Positions 25,801 through 36,126 of a stretch of DNA of 64,000 nt are shown here, one piece after another. Source of the stretch: Sesamum alatum (lineage: Eukaryota > Streptophyta > Magnoliopsida > Lamiales > Pedaliaceae); NCBI GenBank assembly GCA_034509735.1, contig JACGWO010000012.1, positions 27,123,188 to 27,187,187 on the forward strand, written 5' to 3'. The position numbers and the translations under genes were made by a program. A model generated the notes under the pieces. The model was not told where the DNA came from and did not search any database. It saw nothing but the letters and a program-made list of their open reading frames with translations. Numbering within the stretch: position 1 is the first letter of the stretch; every line of letters starts with the position of its first letter.

Positions 25801-26093
25801 TAAAGCAGCATTCTAGATCGATTTAATTTTATTTTCTCGCCTTAAAATGATTTTAATTTTTTTTTAAAATTATTTATCAGGTTCTGGATGAGTCGTTGAG
25901 GTACAACGCGGATGAGATAAGTAAAGAAGCGTTGAGTCGAGTAATTGTGAGTAGAGCGGATGCAGATATGAAGCAAATCAAAGACGAATACCATGGGAAG
26001 TACGGCGTAACCCTACCGAAGAAGATTGAAGAAGTTGCTAATGGAAACTACAGAGATTTCTTGCTGACTTTAATTGCAAGATCAGGCGAATAA
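22854..26093 (+). CDS. ANN4: Annexin D4-like with a 2-nt frame break at one donor
   Basis: The protein resembles AnnAt4: VMWTMHPWERDARLLKEAL, GARKAYHSLFDHSIEEDVA, LLVALLSSYRYEG and NGNYRDFLLTLIARSGE. Exons: 22854-22899, 24134-24306, 25010-25224, 25371-25589, 25704-25775, 25881-26093. Repeat I has GLGVDEQA instead of G-x-G-T, and repeat IV (RYNADEISKEAL) lacks a type II Ca2+ site, so Ca2+ binding is probably weak, as in the D4 group. Total coding length is 938 nt. That is two more than 936 (311 residues): exon 3 ends AGAAAGAG before GTTCCC, whereas the family ends this exon at the Lys codon before LLV. Removing one AG restores frame. As written, splicing GT-AG would shift the frame in repeat III. 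This may be an assembly error, a duplication or a real null allele. Confidence 0.8.
22900..24133 (+). other. Intron 1 of annexin D4-like, loaded with short retroposons
   Basis: This 1.2-kb intron holds a clear SINE (23735-24014) and, at about 23230-23570, two or three related segments each with a GTTTCGTATTCGAATGC- or GTCTCGTGTACAAAT-like block, a GTGTGTTGAGTG-like 3' motif and an A-rich tail. These look like SINEs inserted in series. Confidence 0.5.
23735..24014 (+). mobile_element. tRNA-related SINE, second copy
   Basis: B-box GGTTCGAACTCC at 23801-23812, followed by the same body as the SINE at 16027-16301 (GTGTTAGTTTATGTGATATT, GAATGTAATCACTTTACTT, GATTAATAAAATTCATC) and a 14-base or longer A tail. 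It lies within intron 1 of annexin D4-like in the same orientation. No clear target duplication was found. Confidence 0.7.
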
Positions 26094-26500
26094 TTTGAGT
26101 AGTTCTTGAGAAGGTTTTTAATGAACATCGGCTCTAATTTGAATCCATTATTTTTTTTCAGTCCATCTTGTTCTTCATTTTCCCTTGATCTTGTTGTTGT
26201 ATGATTGTTTCTGAGTGTTGTTTGAAGTGAATAACATGAACTTTGGCTCTAATAAATCTATTGTTTGCTCATTTTGATTTCGGATAATTATATTTACACC
26301 CCGTCATTAGTTGTTTGTTTACATAAATTGTCTTTATTGTTTGAGAAATTATACATACAATCTCTAAAAACGTCTACATTATTACACAAACTGCTCATAC
26401 TTTTTGGCTGTTATGGTGATTTTGTAATTAATCTGAAAGTAGGATTATTTGTATAAATAAACCATAGAATATAAGGTGGAAATGTATTAACCCGTTTGAT
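26094..26500. other. 3' region of annexin D4-like
   Basis: Probable 3' untranslated region to about 26250, then AT-rich DNA. The stretch 26280-26480 contains GGATAATTATATTTACACCCC, similar to the ends of the MITE at 17005-17283, and may be a worn relative. Confidence 0.35.
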
Positions 26501-26509
26501 TTTAAAGAG

Positions 26510-26925
26510 GGGTAAATTATAACACATTCCTGAGGTTTGGCATAATTACAAATATCCCTCGTTGTTTGAAAATTATAAATACTCTCATGAGGTTTGTAAT
26601 GTTTAACAAAGCTTTGAAATGACCATTTTGCCCTGAATTTTTATTAAATTGTAGAAAAACAGTCGAAGTAAATTGCATTATTGTTCCTCTATGTAAAAAA
26701 ATTAAGAAACATCTTCCTACGCATTGTAGTCCAAAAAAATTTTAAGAATTGCATAAAAAATTATGCAGTGCATAAGAACATTTTGGTCAGTTCACCACTA
26801 AAAATAGATGGAATGGTTATTTGTTAGACGATTTACAAACCTCCAGGGGTATTTTGTAATTTTTTAAACAACGAGGAGTATTTGTAATTATGCCAAATCT
26901 CAGGGAATGTAGCTATAATTTACCC
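26510..26925. mobile_element. GGGTAAATTA-family MITE, copy 2 (416 bp)
   Basis: Exact 9-bp duplication TTTAAAGAG at 26501-26509 and 26926-26934. The ends GGGTAAATTATAACAC and (reverse complement) GGGTAAATTATAGCTAC are inverted repeats. The interior aligns with the copy at 20235-20661 along its whole length. Non-coding; the 9-bp duplication suggests a Mutator-type transposase acting in trans. Confidence 0.88.
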
Positions 26926-26934
26926 TTTAAAGAG

Positions 26935-28119
26935 AAAATTCTAGACGTAAATTGTTTCGTACCTGCATAACATCTTACAATAAGTTATTGGGATAATTAT
27001 TATGCAATCGTATGAGATTTGGTCTAATTATACATAAACTCACTTACGGTGGTTAAAACATCGTAAATTTTTCTTTTGTAAAATGATTGATTTGCCCTTG
27101 CTTATAAATCATATGAACATCCGTGAGATTTATTCAAATTATAGGCACATCTCGAGGTTTGTTATATTACAAACACCCATTTTATTTAATTTTTTATGTA
27201 TAACTATACCTCTACCATTTAATATTTATTCAAATAAATATTTTAAATATTCAAAGGACTTTTTGACGATAAACAAAACTAATTTCTCGAATTCAAATAT
27301 AAATTCATAAATTTTTTTGATTTAAATATCAATTTTGTTCATTATTTGTTCTCCTAAATTTCACTTGCTTATACTATGTTTTGTTGCAAATATAAAGAAA
27401 AATCAAGTTGACTTCTAATTGTGAAACTTTTGTATATAAAAAACTAATTAATTTGCTCATATAATTATCATAACCACATAAACAAACTTATTAATGAAAA
27501 CTCATTATACCTTTGATCAATAATAAATATTTTCTTCAAAAATTATCCGTTTACTTTTCTGTAACTTAATTCAACATATATTGGCCTACAAAAAATTGAT
27601 TATTTTCAACACTATAAATTAAAATGGCTTAAAATTATAGTAAATTAATACTATCTGTCACGGCCCCAAAAACTTAAATTTTGGCCACGTTAAATCAGCA
27701 TTCGATATAGTTTCATCTATGACCAAAATATTTTCCACAGTTTTTAGCTGTAACAAATATTTTAGCACTGCTCGCAGAATCAACAGTTAATAATCATTCC
27801 GCAGCCATAATTAATTAGTATCCGCATAATTTTTTACATTTAAATATAATAATTAACCATAGTGAAAATTGATATTTCTTCTATTGGTAATACAATATTT
27901 TTTAGTCACCTCATTAACTTTTTTAATCTAAATCACGTACTTAAACTCATAAACAAGGGAAATATTAAACGAAAAACAATTTATTCCTCCGAAATCAAAT
28001 AGCGAAAACATAATTGGCATCCATAGCCACAATCAACACACAAACTCAAATAAAACACAGATAATTAAATTAAAACAGTCCCCCAATTAACCTTGATTAA
28101 TCTTGATTAAAACAGATAA
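26935..28119. other. Intergenic DNA between annexin D4-like and D8-like
   Basis: AT-rich and non-coding. GGGATAATTATTATGCAATC at about 26989 may be one end of a worn MITE of the GGGATAATTACAC family. The two annexin genes are convergent across this stretch. Confidence 0.35.
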
Positions 28120-30995
28120 TTAATCTTGATTTCCGAGCAGAGTGAGGAGGAAGGCCTTGTAGTGGCCGGAAGTGTCTTTAGCAACTGCATGATCAAGAGT
28201 CACATTGTTCCTCTTCTGGAAAAGCTCCTTAATCTCCTTCAGGTCTTTCTCAGCTCGCGTTACCACCACGCGTGTCACTGACTCTTCATCGGTGCCAGGA
28301 CGGTTCAGAGCTTGACGAATTACCTATAATCACATCAATAATGGAGTTAATTTAATTCTTTAGATACTCGTTGTTAATGCAACGTACGAGTGTGATGCAC
28401 TCGATGTCCTGTTAAAAAAAGAATATTTTAAGGTTTATAAGTCACTCATGTTCCGCATTTGTAATTGATGTTGGATGCGTGGCAACATCAATGGTATATA
28501 CTTATATTTGAAAAACAGGCTCGATGGGCAGGAACTAATTATTTGGACATGGCAAGTAGAAAAATAAATGAAATAATTAATTCTAAAATAATATTTAACT
28601 AATTTAAGTGCTTAGTTTTTAATACGGCAAGTATAGTGAAAACATATTTATTTATATGTATTTTGATGGCAAATTACGCTTTAGTCCCACAGAATAGGGG
28701 GTTCAACATTTTTAGTCCTCTGCTTTATAGGATTTTCGAAATAGTCCCAAAATTAAGAAAACTCAACACATTTAGTCCCATAAATCCTACAAGGCAGAAG
28801 ACTAAATGTCCGGATTTTCTCAATTTTGCGACTATTTCGAAATTCTGTATAGCATAGGACTAAATGCTTCGAGTTTTTCCAATTTTGTGACCATTTTGAA
28901 AATAAATTCTGTAAAACATATGACTAAAAATATTGAAAATAAATTCTGTAAAACATATGACTAAAAATATTGAACCCCCTATCCTATAGGACTAAAAGTG
29001 TAATTTCGCCTATTTTGACTGAAAATATATTGATTTAACACCACAGTTTAATATAAAATACAATCCCGTCAACTAATTCAAATATATTCTAATTTTCATA
29101 TGAAAATTTATCAAAAAAATTAAAAATACATATTTTTCGTCGAAAACATAAAAAAATAGTCAATTACCTTCTCATAGTACTTTTCATGGTCACTGAAGCA
29201 ACGGATAGCAGTACGCAAGGCAGACAAATACTCACCAGATGGGTCGCCTCTCAAATGCTGGAAAAAAGACAAACAAAATATAAATTTAAATATATGAGTT
29301 CATTTTTCCTACCTTTAATTTTAAAATTTTGAAATAATAATTTAGATTTTGTACAAAAAGATCACATGTACCACTTTTTGTCGAAAGATTCTAGTAAAAC
29401 CTTGCCCAAAACAAATGAAGTACCATGATAATCTTTACCTTGGTAATCGATGAGCCATGATCATCTTTATAGTTATTCAAAGTTGCTAGGATTTGGGCTT
29501 TGCTCCTCGTTGTTATGATTCTTACAACTTCGTCGTGACAGAAAGCTTTTTCCTTGATAGCCTTATGGAGAATATCGGCTTCAGAATTTGCCAACCTTGC
29601 ATTGATCTCCTGTCCTTTGTACCTGTATACGCTCACCAAACCAACCAAAAACTGCACCAAACAAACTCGTAATTACAAACAATTACTACCCTCTTTTAAT
29701 CGGTATTTAGGGTCGTCAAATGCAACGAGCCCTCTTGTAAAAATACGAATAAGCAAAAAAACTCTTAGAAGAAAGGCAATACGGGCCCGTGAACATTTAA
29801 AGAAAGGACAGTTGGATTCCAGAGTTCGGATACAAGACCTCCCTGTATTCTTGTTTTTATAATAATTAGAATGCACTTTAGGAAAAGTAATTAATTATTG
29901 CACCTTGCGAATGTCGCCTGAGGTGTGCTGAGCCACGTCTTCTTCCAAGGAACGCTTGTAGCGTGCTTGGTAACCACGCTTTGTAGCTAAAAACTCCTCC
30001 GGTGATTGAATGCATGAAATTTCAATGATCACAGGGTAATCAGGTACGGGCTTCTTCGTGATTGCGACGTGCAGGAGTACAGCATCTCGATCTTCTGGGT
30101 CCAACACCCATCGGTACACAGCTCTCTAGTTTCAAATTCAAATTGCATCATAAAAAATCGTTAATATTATTTCTATATTAACCAGAAATTAATTACAAAT
30201 ACGTCATGACAGATGCACGTCTAATAATTCAAAAAATATAATTAATTTGATCCCACCATATAATTAATATCTATTTAAATAGTATTGTAAATATTTAACA
30301 AATCACATTCAACATTTATTTTTTATAAATATATTTATTTTTTATACTTTTAATGATTGTGTGTGTGGATGTGGCGAATCCCGTCAAATTCATACTACAC
30401 TCAATGTTCTGTGCATCGAACGTTTGAGTGATCGTCACACAACCTTACTCGATGTATCGCACATCGATCGTCAGCATCTACAAAATCAAGTTAATTCACA
30501 TAGAGGTAATGGATGGAAAATTCTTGCCTGACTTGATTTAGTCGAACCAAACCAATCACAGAGCAAGTGTGATCACTTGTTGAGTGATTAATCACTTTCC
30601 TACACCATCACACTGTTTAACACTTGCCATCTGATTGGTTTAGGTCTGATCGAGTCAGATTCGGACTAGAATTTCCCAAGAAATACTACCTCAAAGTCTC
30701 CGGAGAGCTCAGACTCGAGGCGCTTGACAAGATCTTCCTGGTACAAGTCTCGTACGCTGTCTGATCAGCTTTCTCTGAGTCGCATTTCTCCTTCCAAGTA
30801 TGGAAATGATGGCTTTCTCATCAGTTCCCCATCCTAAAAAACATCAAACAGTAATAAATCAAACATACAGATAAGATCTGTTGATTTTTGATGTATGAAT
30901 TAAGACATATATACATACATACCTTGGCAAGCCTTTCTGAGAGCTTCAGCATCTGCAACAGGAGAAGGGTGCTCAGGGAAACAAATGGTGGCCAT
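28120..30995 (-). CDS. ANN8: Annexin D8-like with two single-base losses in exon 2
   Basis: Exons: 30995-30923, 30833-30690, 30125-29904, 29651-29439, 29257-29168, 28323-28120. The protein resembles AnnAt8: [106 protein letters not shown]. Repeat I has a type II Ca2+ site (GWGT); repeat IV has RPGT, lacking the first Gly. Exon 2 is 144 nt where the D5-like gene has 146: the frame is lost after RKLIRQ because two GG pairs on the coding strand read as single G about ten bases apart, and the expected frame resumes at LYQEDL. With the two bases present the product would be 315 residues. All other junctions are in phase. Errors of assembly seem as likely as a real null. Confidence 0.8.
28668..29010. 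mobile_element. MULE-like MITE in the last intron of annexin D8-like
   Basis: Inverted ends: left GGCAAATTACGCTTTAGTCC, right (reverse complement) GGCGAAATTACACTTTTAGT, both continuing to GGGGGTTCAA. Flanks TATTTTGAT (28659-28667) and TATTTTGAC (29011-29019) match at 8 of 9. Near the right end a unit of about 37 bp (AAAATAAATTCTGTAAAACA...) is tandemly duplicated (about 28898-28972). It lies between exons 5 and 6 of the annexin gene. Confidence 0.8.
30505..30682. mobile_element. Palindromic MITE in intron 2 of annexin D8-like
   Basis: Left GGAAAATTCTTGCCTGACTT and right (reverse complement) GGGAAATTCTAGTCCGAATC start an inverted repeat that continues through AAACCAATCA(C/G)A and GCAAGTG; the element is nearly all inverted repeat. 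Related words occur at about 270-440, 650-825 and 3750-3880. The right end is only about 8 bases from the exon 2 donor at 30690/30689. Confidence 0.6.
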
Positions 30996-31065
30996 TTTGC
31001 CTTACAACAATTTTCTGTCTTCTTGTTCTAATTGTGTTGTGCTTCTTGTTGTGATTTCTTGGCCT

Positions 31066-31073
31066 TATTTATA
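31066..31073 (-). promoter_or_regulatory. TATA box of annexin D8-like
   Basis: TATAAATA on the minus strand in GCTATAAATAAGGCC, about 72 bases before the ATG at 30995. Position and flanks fit a core promoter with a leader of roughly 40 bases. Confidence 0.6.
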
Positions 31074-31163
31074 GCACTGATGCATTTAATGTTGGAGGTA
31101 ACGCCAGGGGATTTAGGTTACTTACACTACACAATAAATATACTGGGTTACCGATATCTTTTG

Positions 31164-31750
31164 GGTAAATTACAATGAGTTTTTTTGAAATTTGGTATAA
31201 TTAAGAATATTTTTTATTATTTGAAAAAAAGAAATCAGTTCTGATTTTGATAAATTATGTGATTTTCTTGAAATTTTGGTATAATTAGGAATATTTCTTA
31301 TTATTTGAAGAAAAAATCAGTTCTGATTTTTGATGAAATTATGTGATCTTTGAATGGAGTATTCAATCACTCTCTCGTGAGATTTGATATAATTGTGAAT
31401 ATTCCTTATTATTTGAAAAGAAAATTCAATTCTGATTTTTGATGGAATTATGTAATCTTTGAATGGAGGTTTGGAATTATCAATGTTGTATTTTTTATTT
31501 TTATGAAAATAGAAATTTGTAGAAATTGGGTGGCCGGGGTGGATGGAAAGTTCAAAAATCTATCCACTTAGTTCATATTTTTTTTTAAAAAAAAAGTAGA
31601 TTATGAATATAAAATGAATGAAAATCTAACAGAGATTAATGAATTTGGCTAGTTGTTGAACATTTGTTAAAATAAAAAAGTATTGAGAATTTTTTAAATA
31701 ATAAAGGAGTATTTATAATTATAAGAACTGGTTGTAGTTTATCTTATTTT
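31164..31750. mobile_element. Probable GGGTAAATTA-type element with internal triplication
   Basis: It starts GGGTAAATTACAATGAG like the other family members and ends with a complementary TTGTAGTTTATC at about 31731-31742. Inside, at 31184-31470, a unit of about 85-110 bp containing TTTGGTATAATTA(A/G)GAATAT, ATTATTTGAA and TTCTGATTTT(T)GAT occurs three times with drift. No exact flanking duplication was found. Confidence 0.5.
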
Positions 31751-31939
31751 TTAATTGGTGAAACAATTTTAAATGCTTTTAGGTGTGGTGTTTGTTGGGG
31801 AAGTTTGGGTACGTGGTATTCAATGTCTGGAAAGTAGAGTTGAATATACCGAGACTCTGACAACATATATGAGGTTGTGGAATTAAACTCTCTACTTTTT
31901 TTTAATTTTTTTTAATTTTATTGTATTTTTTAATTAATA

Positions 31940-32620
31940 ATTAAATGGGATAATTAATGAAAAAGATATTTTGTGTAATTATACGTAAATATTTTATGAT
32001 TTGAAGAATTATACATAGTACCCTTATTTTTATTTTCATCCAACAGAACAAACAATCATTCAATTAATAAATTGATAAATTTGCGGACATCAGCAAATGC
32101 TGAATAAAAATCCATTTTTGCCCTTGATTGACTTATTGCAAGTCAAATATATATATATATATATTATTATCAAATTACCATTATACATTTCATCCACTTA
32201 TGCATGTGATTGTTTCTTATAATTAAATAAATCATAAGAGTAAATAGAGTAATAAAATATTTTAAGTATTATTATATAGAATACCTATTGATTAATTAAT
32301 AAATTAGATCGGTCAAAATAAATTTAGCTCTTAACATATTCTTGTGATATTTTAATAACATCAAAAAATATTCCCTGCAATTTTGTCTTTTTAATCTAAA
32401 CCGTGTGTTCATTTCTACACATACAGTGCACCAATTTTGTCTTTTTAGTCTTTTAAATTTTCATATTCTTCTTTTTTATTTTTTTAGCCACATATTATGG
32501 GTACAAAGATAAATTGATTACTTTTGTTAGGGGTCTTGACATTTTTTATAACCAAGAATACTATGTGTAATTTTTTAAACCATAGAAAGTCTACATGTAA
32601 TTAAACCAAATCAGTAATAT
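31940..32620. mobile_element. Worn GGGATAATTACAC-family MITE, third copy
   Basis: It shares GTAATTATACGTAAATATTT, TTTTCATCCAACAGA and TTGACTTATTGCAAGTCAAA with the copies at 20956-21495 and about 34073-34601. (AT)n microsatellites occur at about 32148-32168 and 32622-32640. The ends are blurred. Confidence 0.45.
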
Positions 32621-32924
32621 TATATATATATATATATTATATAATCAAATTTGGAATAAAAAATTCAATTCGAGTTGAACTTTGACAAAGATTTTTAATG
32701 TTGTAAATTGGATTTAGTACAAGGGAAGGGAGGACAAAGATTGGAATAATGTTGGGATGTGGACAAAGAATGGGATGTGATTTTAATCATAAAAAAAAAA
32801 AAAAAGGATGTGATTAAATTAATTGCTCCAGTGGGGACATGGCCTTTGAATCCTTTCAAAAGTAGCATGCACTAGGTGGTGCAATTCGTATTCCTTAATT
32901 TGAAAGAAATCAACTTATATTTAA

Positions 32925-33165
32925 GGGTAAATTACGATGAGCGCTTATCAGATTTGTTATAATTATAAATACTTCTAACTGTCTAAAAAATATAAATATA
33001 ATATTCTAAAATAATAGTTATATAAGAAATATCCGTTCATAATAGCCCATTTAGGGATATTTGTTTAGAGGGATGTTAATTCCAACCGGTATTTATAATT
33101 TTTCAAACAACAAAAATGTATTTATAATTAAGGCAAACTTTAAGGGAGCTCGTTGTAATTTTACC
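32925..33165. mobile_element. GGGTAAATTA-family MITE, short form (241 bp)
   Basis: Exact 9-bp duplication TATATTTAA (32916-32924 and 33166-33174). Ends GGGTAAATTACGATGAGC and (reverse complement) GGTAAAATTACAACGAGC. It is shorter than the 416-427 bp copies but has the same TATAATTATAAATAC and AATTTTTCAAACAAC blocks, so it is probably a deletion derivative. Confidence 0.85.
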
Positions 33166-33174
33166 TATATTTAA

Positions 33175-34072
33175 TGTTCTTTGCTTTGCTTTTCTTTTTC
33201 GTGGTATAAATAATCAATCACATCATATAATATATAAAGATACTCGAAACCCCTTTAGGGGTGTATTTATAATTTTATAAAAGATACGAGTATTTATGGA
33301 GTTAGGCCTAACGTTAACGCCTGTCGATATAATTTACTCAACTATAAATTAAATAACACTAACGCTAATAATTATTAATAATATTCTTCCCAAAATATAT
33401 GTAATGATGATTTTTCCATAAAGCAAGATATTAGTCCTTTATTGATAGTTTAATTTGGAATAAAGCTTTGTTAGGTGTGGTCCAAATAAGCCACATGAAG
33501 TAAAGAATATAATTTGCATAATTTTATTATGCTTTAATTAATATATATATCATGAAGCATGAGCAAGAAACTTCCATTCTTAATTATTGATAATTGGGGC
33601 TTTTTGAGAAAATATAAAGTGCATATAGGGGAAGGTATATGATGGCCTTCTTTGGTACGTTTGCAACAGTTTAAATAAGTGTTTATTAATTATTAGTAAA
33701 AATAAATGAAAAGAATGTTTTTTTTTTTTTAAATTTATGGTTTCTACTTTAATTGTTTAATTGGAATAAATTTAAGTCCGCAAAAGCTATGAGCAACTCC
33801 CCCATTAACTTAAATTGATCATTTTACTCTTTGAAAAATTAAAATCCAATCACATTTTCATTAGAAAATAGTCAAATGATCAAACCGAGATAAAACTGAA
33901 GTTTATGGACATTAACGTTAAGAATTGAATTTAATGGACTGTAGTGATTTTAGATGCAAACTTATGAAACCAATTATACTACTTACTCTTTTTTTCAGTT
34001 AATTGGATAAATTACATCGATGTATATTGAGATTATGTCCAAAACACAAATCTCTTCTGCCAATTTATAAAA
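33175..34072. other. Intergenic AT-rich DNA
   Basis: No gene is supported. A T run lies at about 33719-33731. The words at 33240-33340 (TTTATAATTTTATAAAAGAT) and 33990-34060 suggest further worn MITE pieces without definable ends. Confidence 0.3.
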
Positions 34073-34601
34073 GGGATAATTACACCACCCTCATTTGAAA
34101 TTTGATATAATTACACGTAGATCACATGTGGGTTGGAAAATTACATCTAGTAACTATGACGTTTGTTTTCATCCTACAAAAATTCAATTCGTTGGTCAAA
34201 ATTCACCGATTTTTATTGATATTGACAAAAAAATTGAATGAAAATCCACATTACCTCCGATTGACTTATCATTGACAAGTCAAATAATTTTTTTCTGATC
34301 AAATTACCCCTATAAGGGTGACGATATGCGTTATCATGTGCATTAGCGTGTAAAGATGTATAAGGGTAGTTTGTTGGAAAAAAATATTTGTTTGACATGC
34401 AATAAGTCAGTAATAAAGTCAATTGGATGTAGATAAGGATTTCATTTTCACCTTTTTACTAATATCAAACACATTTGATGAATTTTGACTAATGAAATAA
34501 TCTATTTGTTAGACGAAAACCAACGTCAAGAACACTATATATAATTTTTCAGGATTTACGTATAATTATACAAAATTTACGTATATAATTTAATTTCCAC
34601 T
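34073..34601. mobile_element. GGGATAATTACAC-family MITE, copy 2
   Basis: Left end GGGATAATTACACCACCC; the body matches 20956-21495 (TTGACTTATCATTGACAAGT, AAATATTTGTTTGACATGCA, ATCTATTTGTTAGACGAAAA). The right end is worn (ATTATACAAAATTTACGTAT) and no 9-bp duplication could be confirmed. Confidence 0.65.
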
Positions 34602-35479
34602 ACCCTTGATTTCTTTTCTTTTTCTTTTCTTTCTTTTGGTTACCGAGAGCTTCTTTTCTCTCTTTCTCTCCACATGTATATATATTTAGATTTCTAATTT
34701 AAGTTGGTAAATCGAAATTTCCAACTTATTTAATTGATAGAGATTATAAAAAGTATTACAGTAACAACAATTTTTCTTCGTTTATCACTCATATTAGTAC
34801 ATTTTTTTCCTATTACTAACTGATAATAATCAAAACTATTTCTGGACATTATTTTCTGCAAAAACCTACAGAATTATTTTCATTAGGAAACAATAGTTTA
34901 TAAAATACACGTACTTTAGGTACGTAGTTGAGTATTTTTTTGGGGATGTTTTTGTTTTAAATAATTTCAGAAAACGGTATTGTTGTGTACTTGGATCTAA
35001 TGGTACGACGAGGACAGAAGGATCTTTAAGAAAATTCTAAAATTGAAGGGGACTAACCTGCAAAAAGTGGTTGAGACTCCGATGTTTAGATCAGTAATGT
35101 TCTTAAAAAAAAAATTTAAAAATAAGTGAGAATAATGATGAGATATGAGTGTGTGATATGATAATTTGTGTAAAGTATGAAAATGAGCTAAAGATAGCCT
35201 TTTTGAGTAATTGATAATAGAAGTGTGAAAGTGATGTTACATGATAAATGACCACAGTATGCCCCTATTTATAAGCCTTTGTATAGCAGGATGCAGGGGT
35301 TAGTTGTGGAGAGTCCTACACTGTTCGAAAGTCTTTTTGAACCAGCTATCTAAAGGAAAAATCCGTTTGGGATTAGGACTTGGATTGACTGAGATATGCC
35401 CCTTTGACTAGGTCTTGTCAGGTTTGCCTGAAAATTCGAAATTTTATTACTTGGGGATTACCAGCTCGGAAAAATCCAT

Positions 35480-35910
35480 GGGCTCTGTTTGGTTTCATTT
35501 TCCAACGGTATCTGAGACAAAGAGAAAACAAAATCAAACATAACATTATCCAAAACACCTTTACTGGGTATTTTTGGCCCGTTCTCCATATATACATACA
35601 TTTACCTACAAATAAACAAATATTATTATATACATATATACATTTATAAAAATATATAAAAGAGACATGGTTTGACAATGAACAATATTTTTTGTCTCCC
35701 AATATACAACATAATACATAAAAAAAATTCAAATAGTACTATATACATATATAAAAATATATAAAAGAAACATGATTTGACAATGAACAGTGTTTTTTGT
35801 TTCCAAATGTACAACACAATACATACACTATACTTTTTACACTATTTAAAATTAACTCCAAAAATAAATCCAAACATACACCATATCTCTTACACACACT
35901 TATTTATTTT

Positions 35911-35972
<62 letters not shown>

Positions 35973-36014
35973 AAACAAAACAAAACATTCAAAAAATGAA
36001 ACCAAACACAAGGG
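35480..36014. mobile_element. MITE with TGTTTGGTTTCATT ends
   Basis: Left GGGCTCTGTTTGGTTTCATT; reverse complement of the right end CCCTTGTGTTTGGTTTCATT. These ends resemble hAT or PIF/Harbinger MITEs. Inside, two copies of a unit of about 108 bp lie in tandem (AAAAATATATAAAAGAGACA at about 35648 and AAAAATATATAAAAGAAACA at about 35752). A (CT)27 tract is at 35915-35968. Confidence 0.6.
35915..35968. repeat. (CT)27 microsatellite
   Basis: An uninterrupted CT/TC dinucleotide run of about 54 bases. Open frames through it are artefacts of the repeat. Confidence 0.95.
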
Positions 36015-36117
36015 TGGTCTTTTGACTTAGTCTTGCCCAGTTTGTCATAGTATTCCGAACATCTGTTACTTGTTGGTTAACAACCCGGTTGCAATCAACT
36101 TACTAGGAGTTAGCTGG

Positions 36118-36126
36118 AGATATTTT
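36118..36126 (-). promoter_or_regulatory. Evening element upstream of LNK2
   Basis: AGATATTTT on the plus strand is the reverse complement of AAAATATCT, the canonical evening element bound by CCA1/LHY/RVE factors. It lies about 990 bases before the LNK2 ATG and inside the LTR-like block. One such 9-mer can occur by chance in AT-rich DNA. Confidence 0.35.

Noticed and set aside
35777..36025. 82-residue frame with a long Ser-Leu repeat
   Set aside because: It is only the (CT)n microsatellite read in frame.
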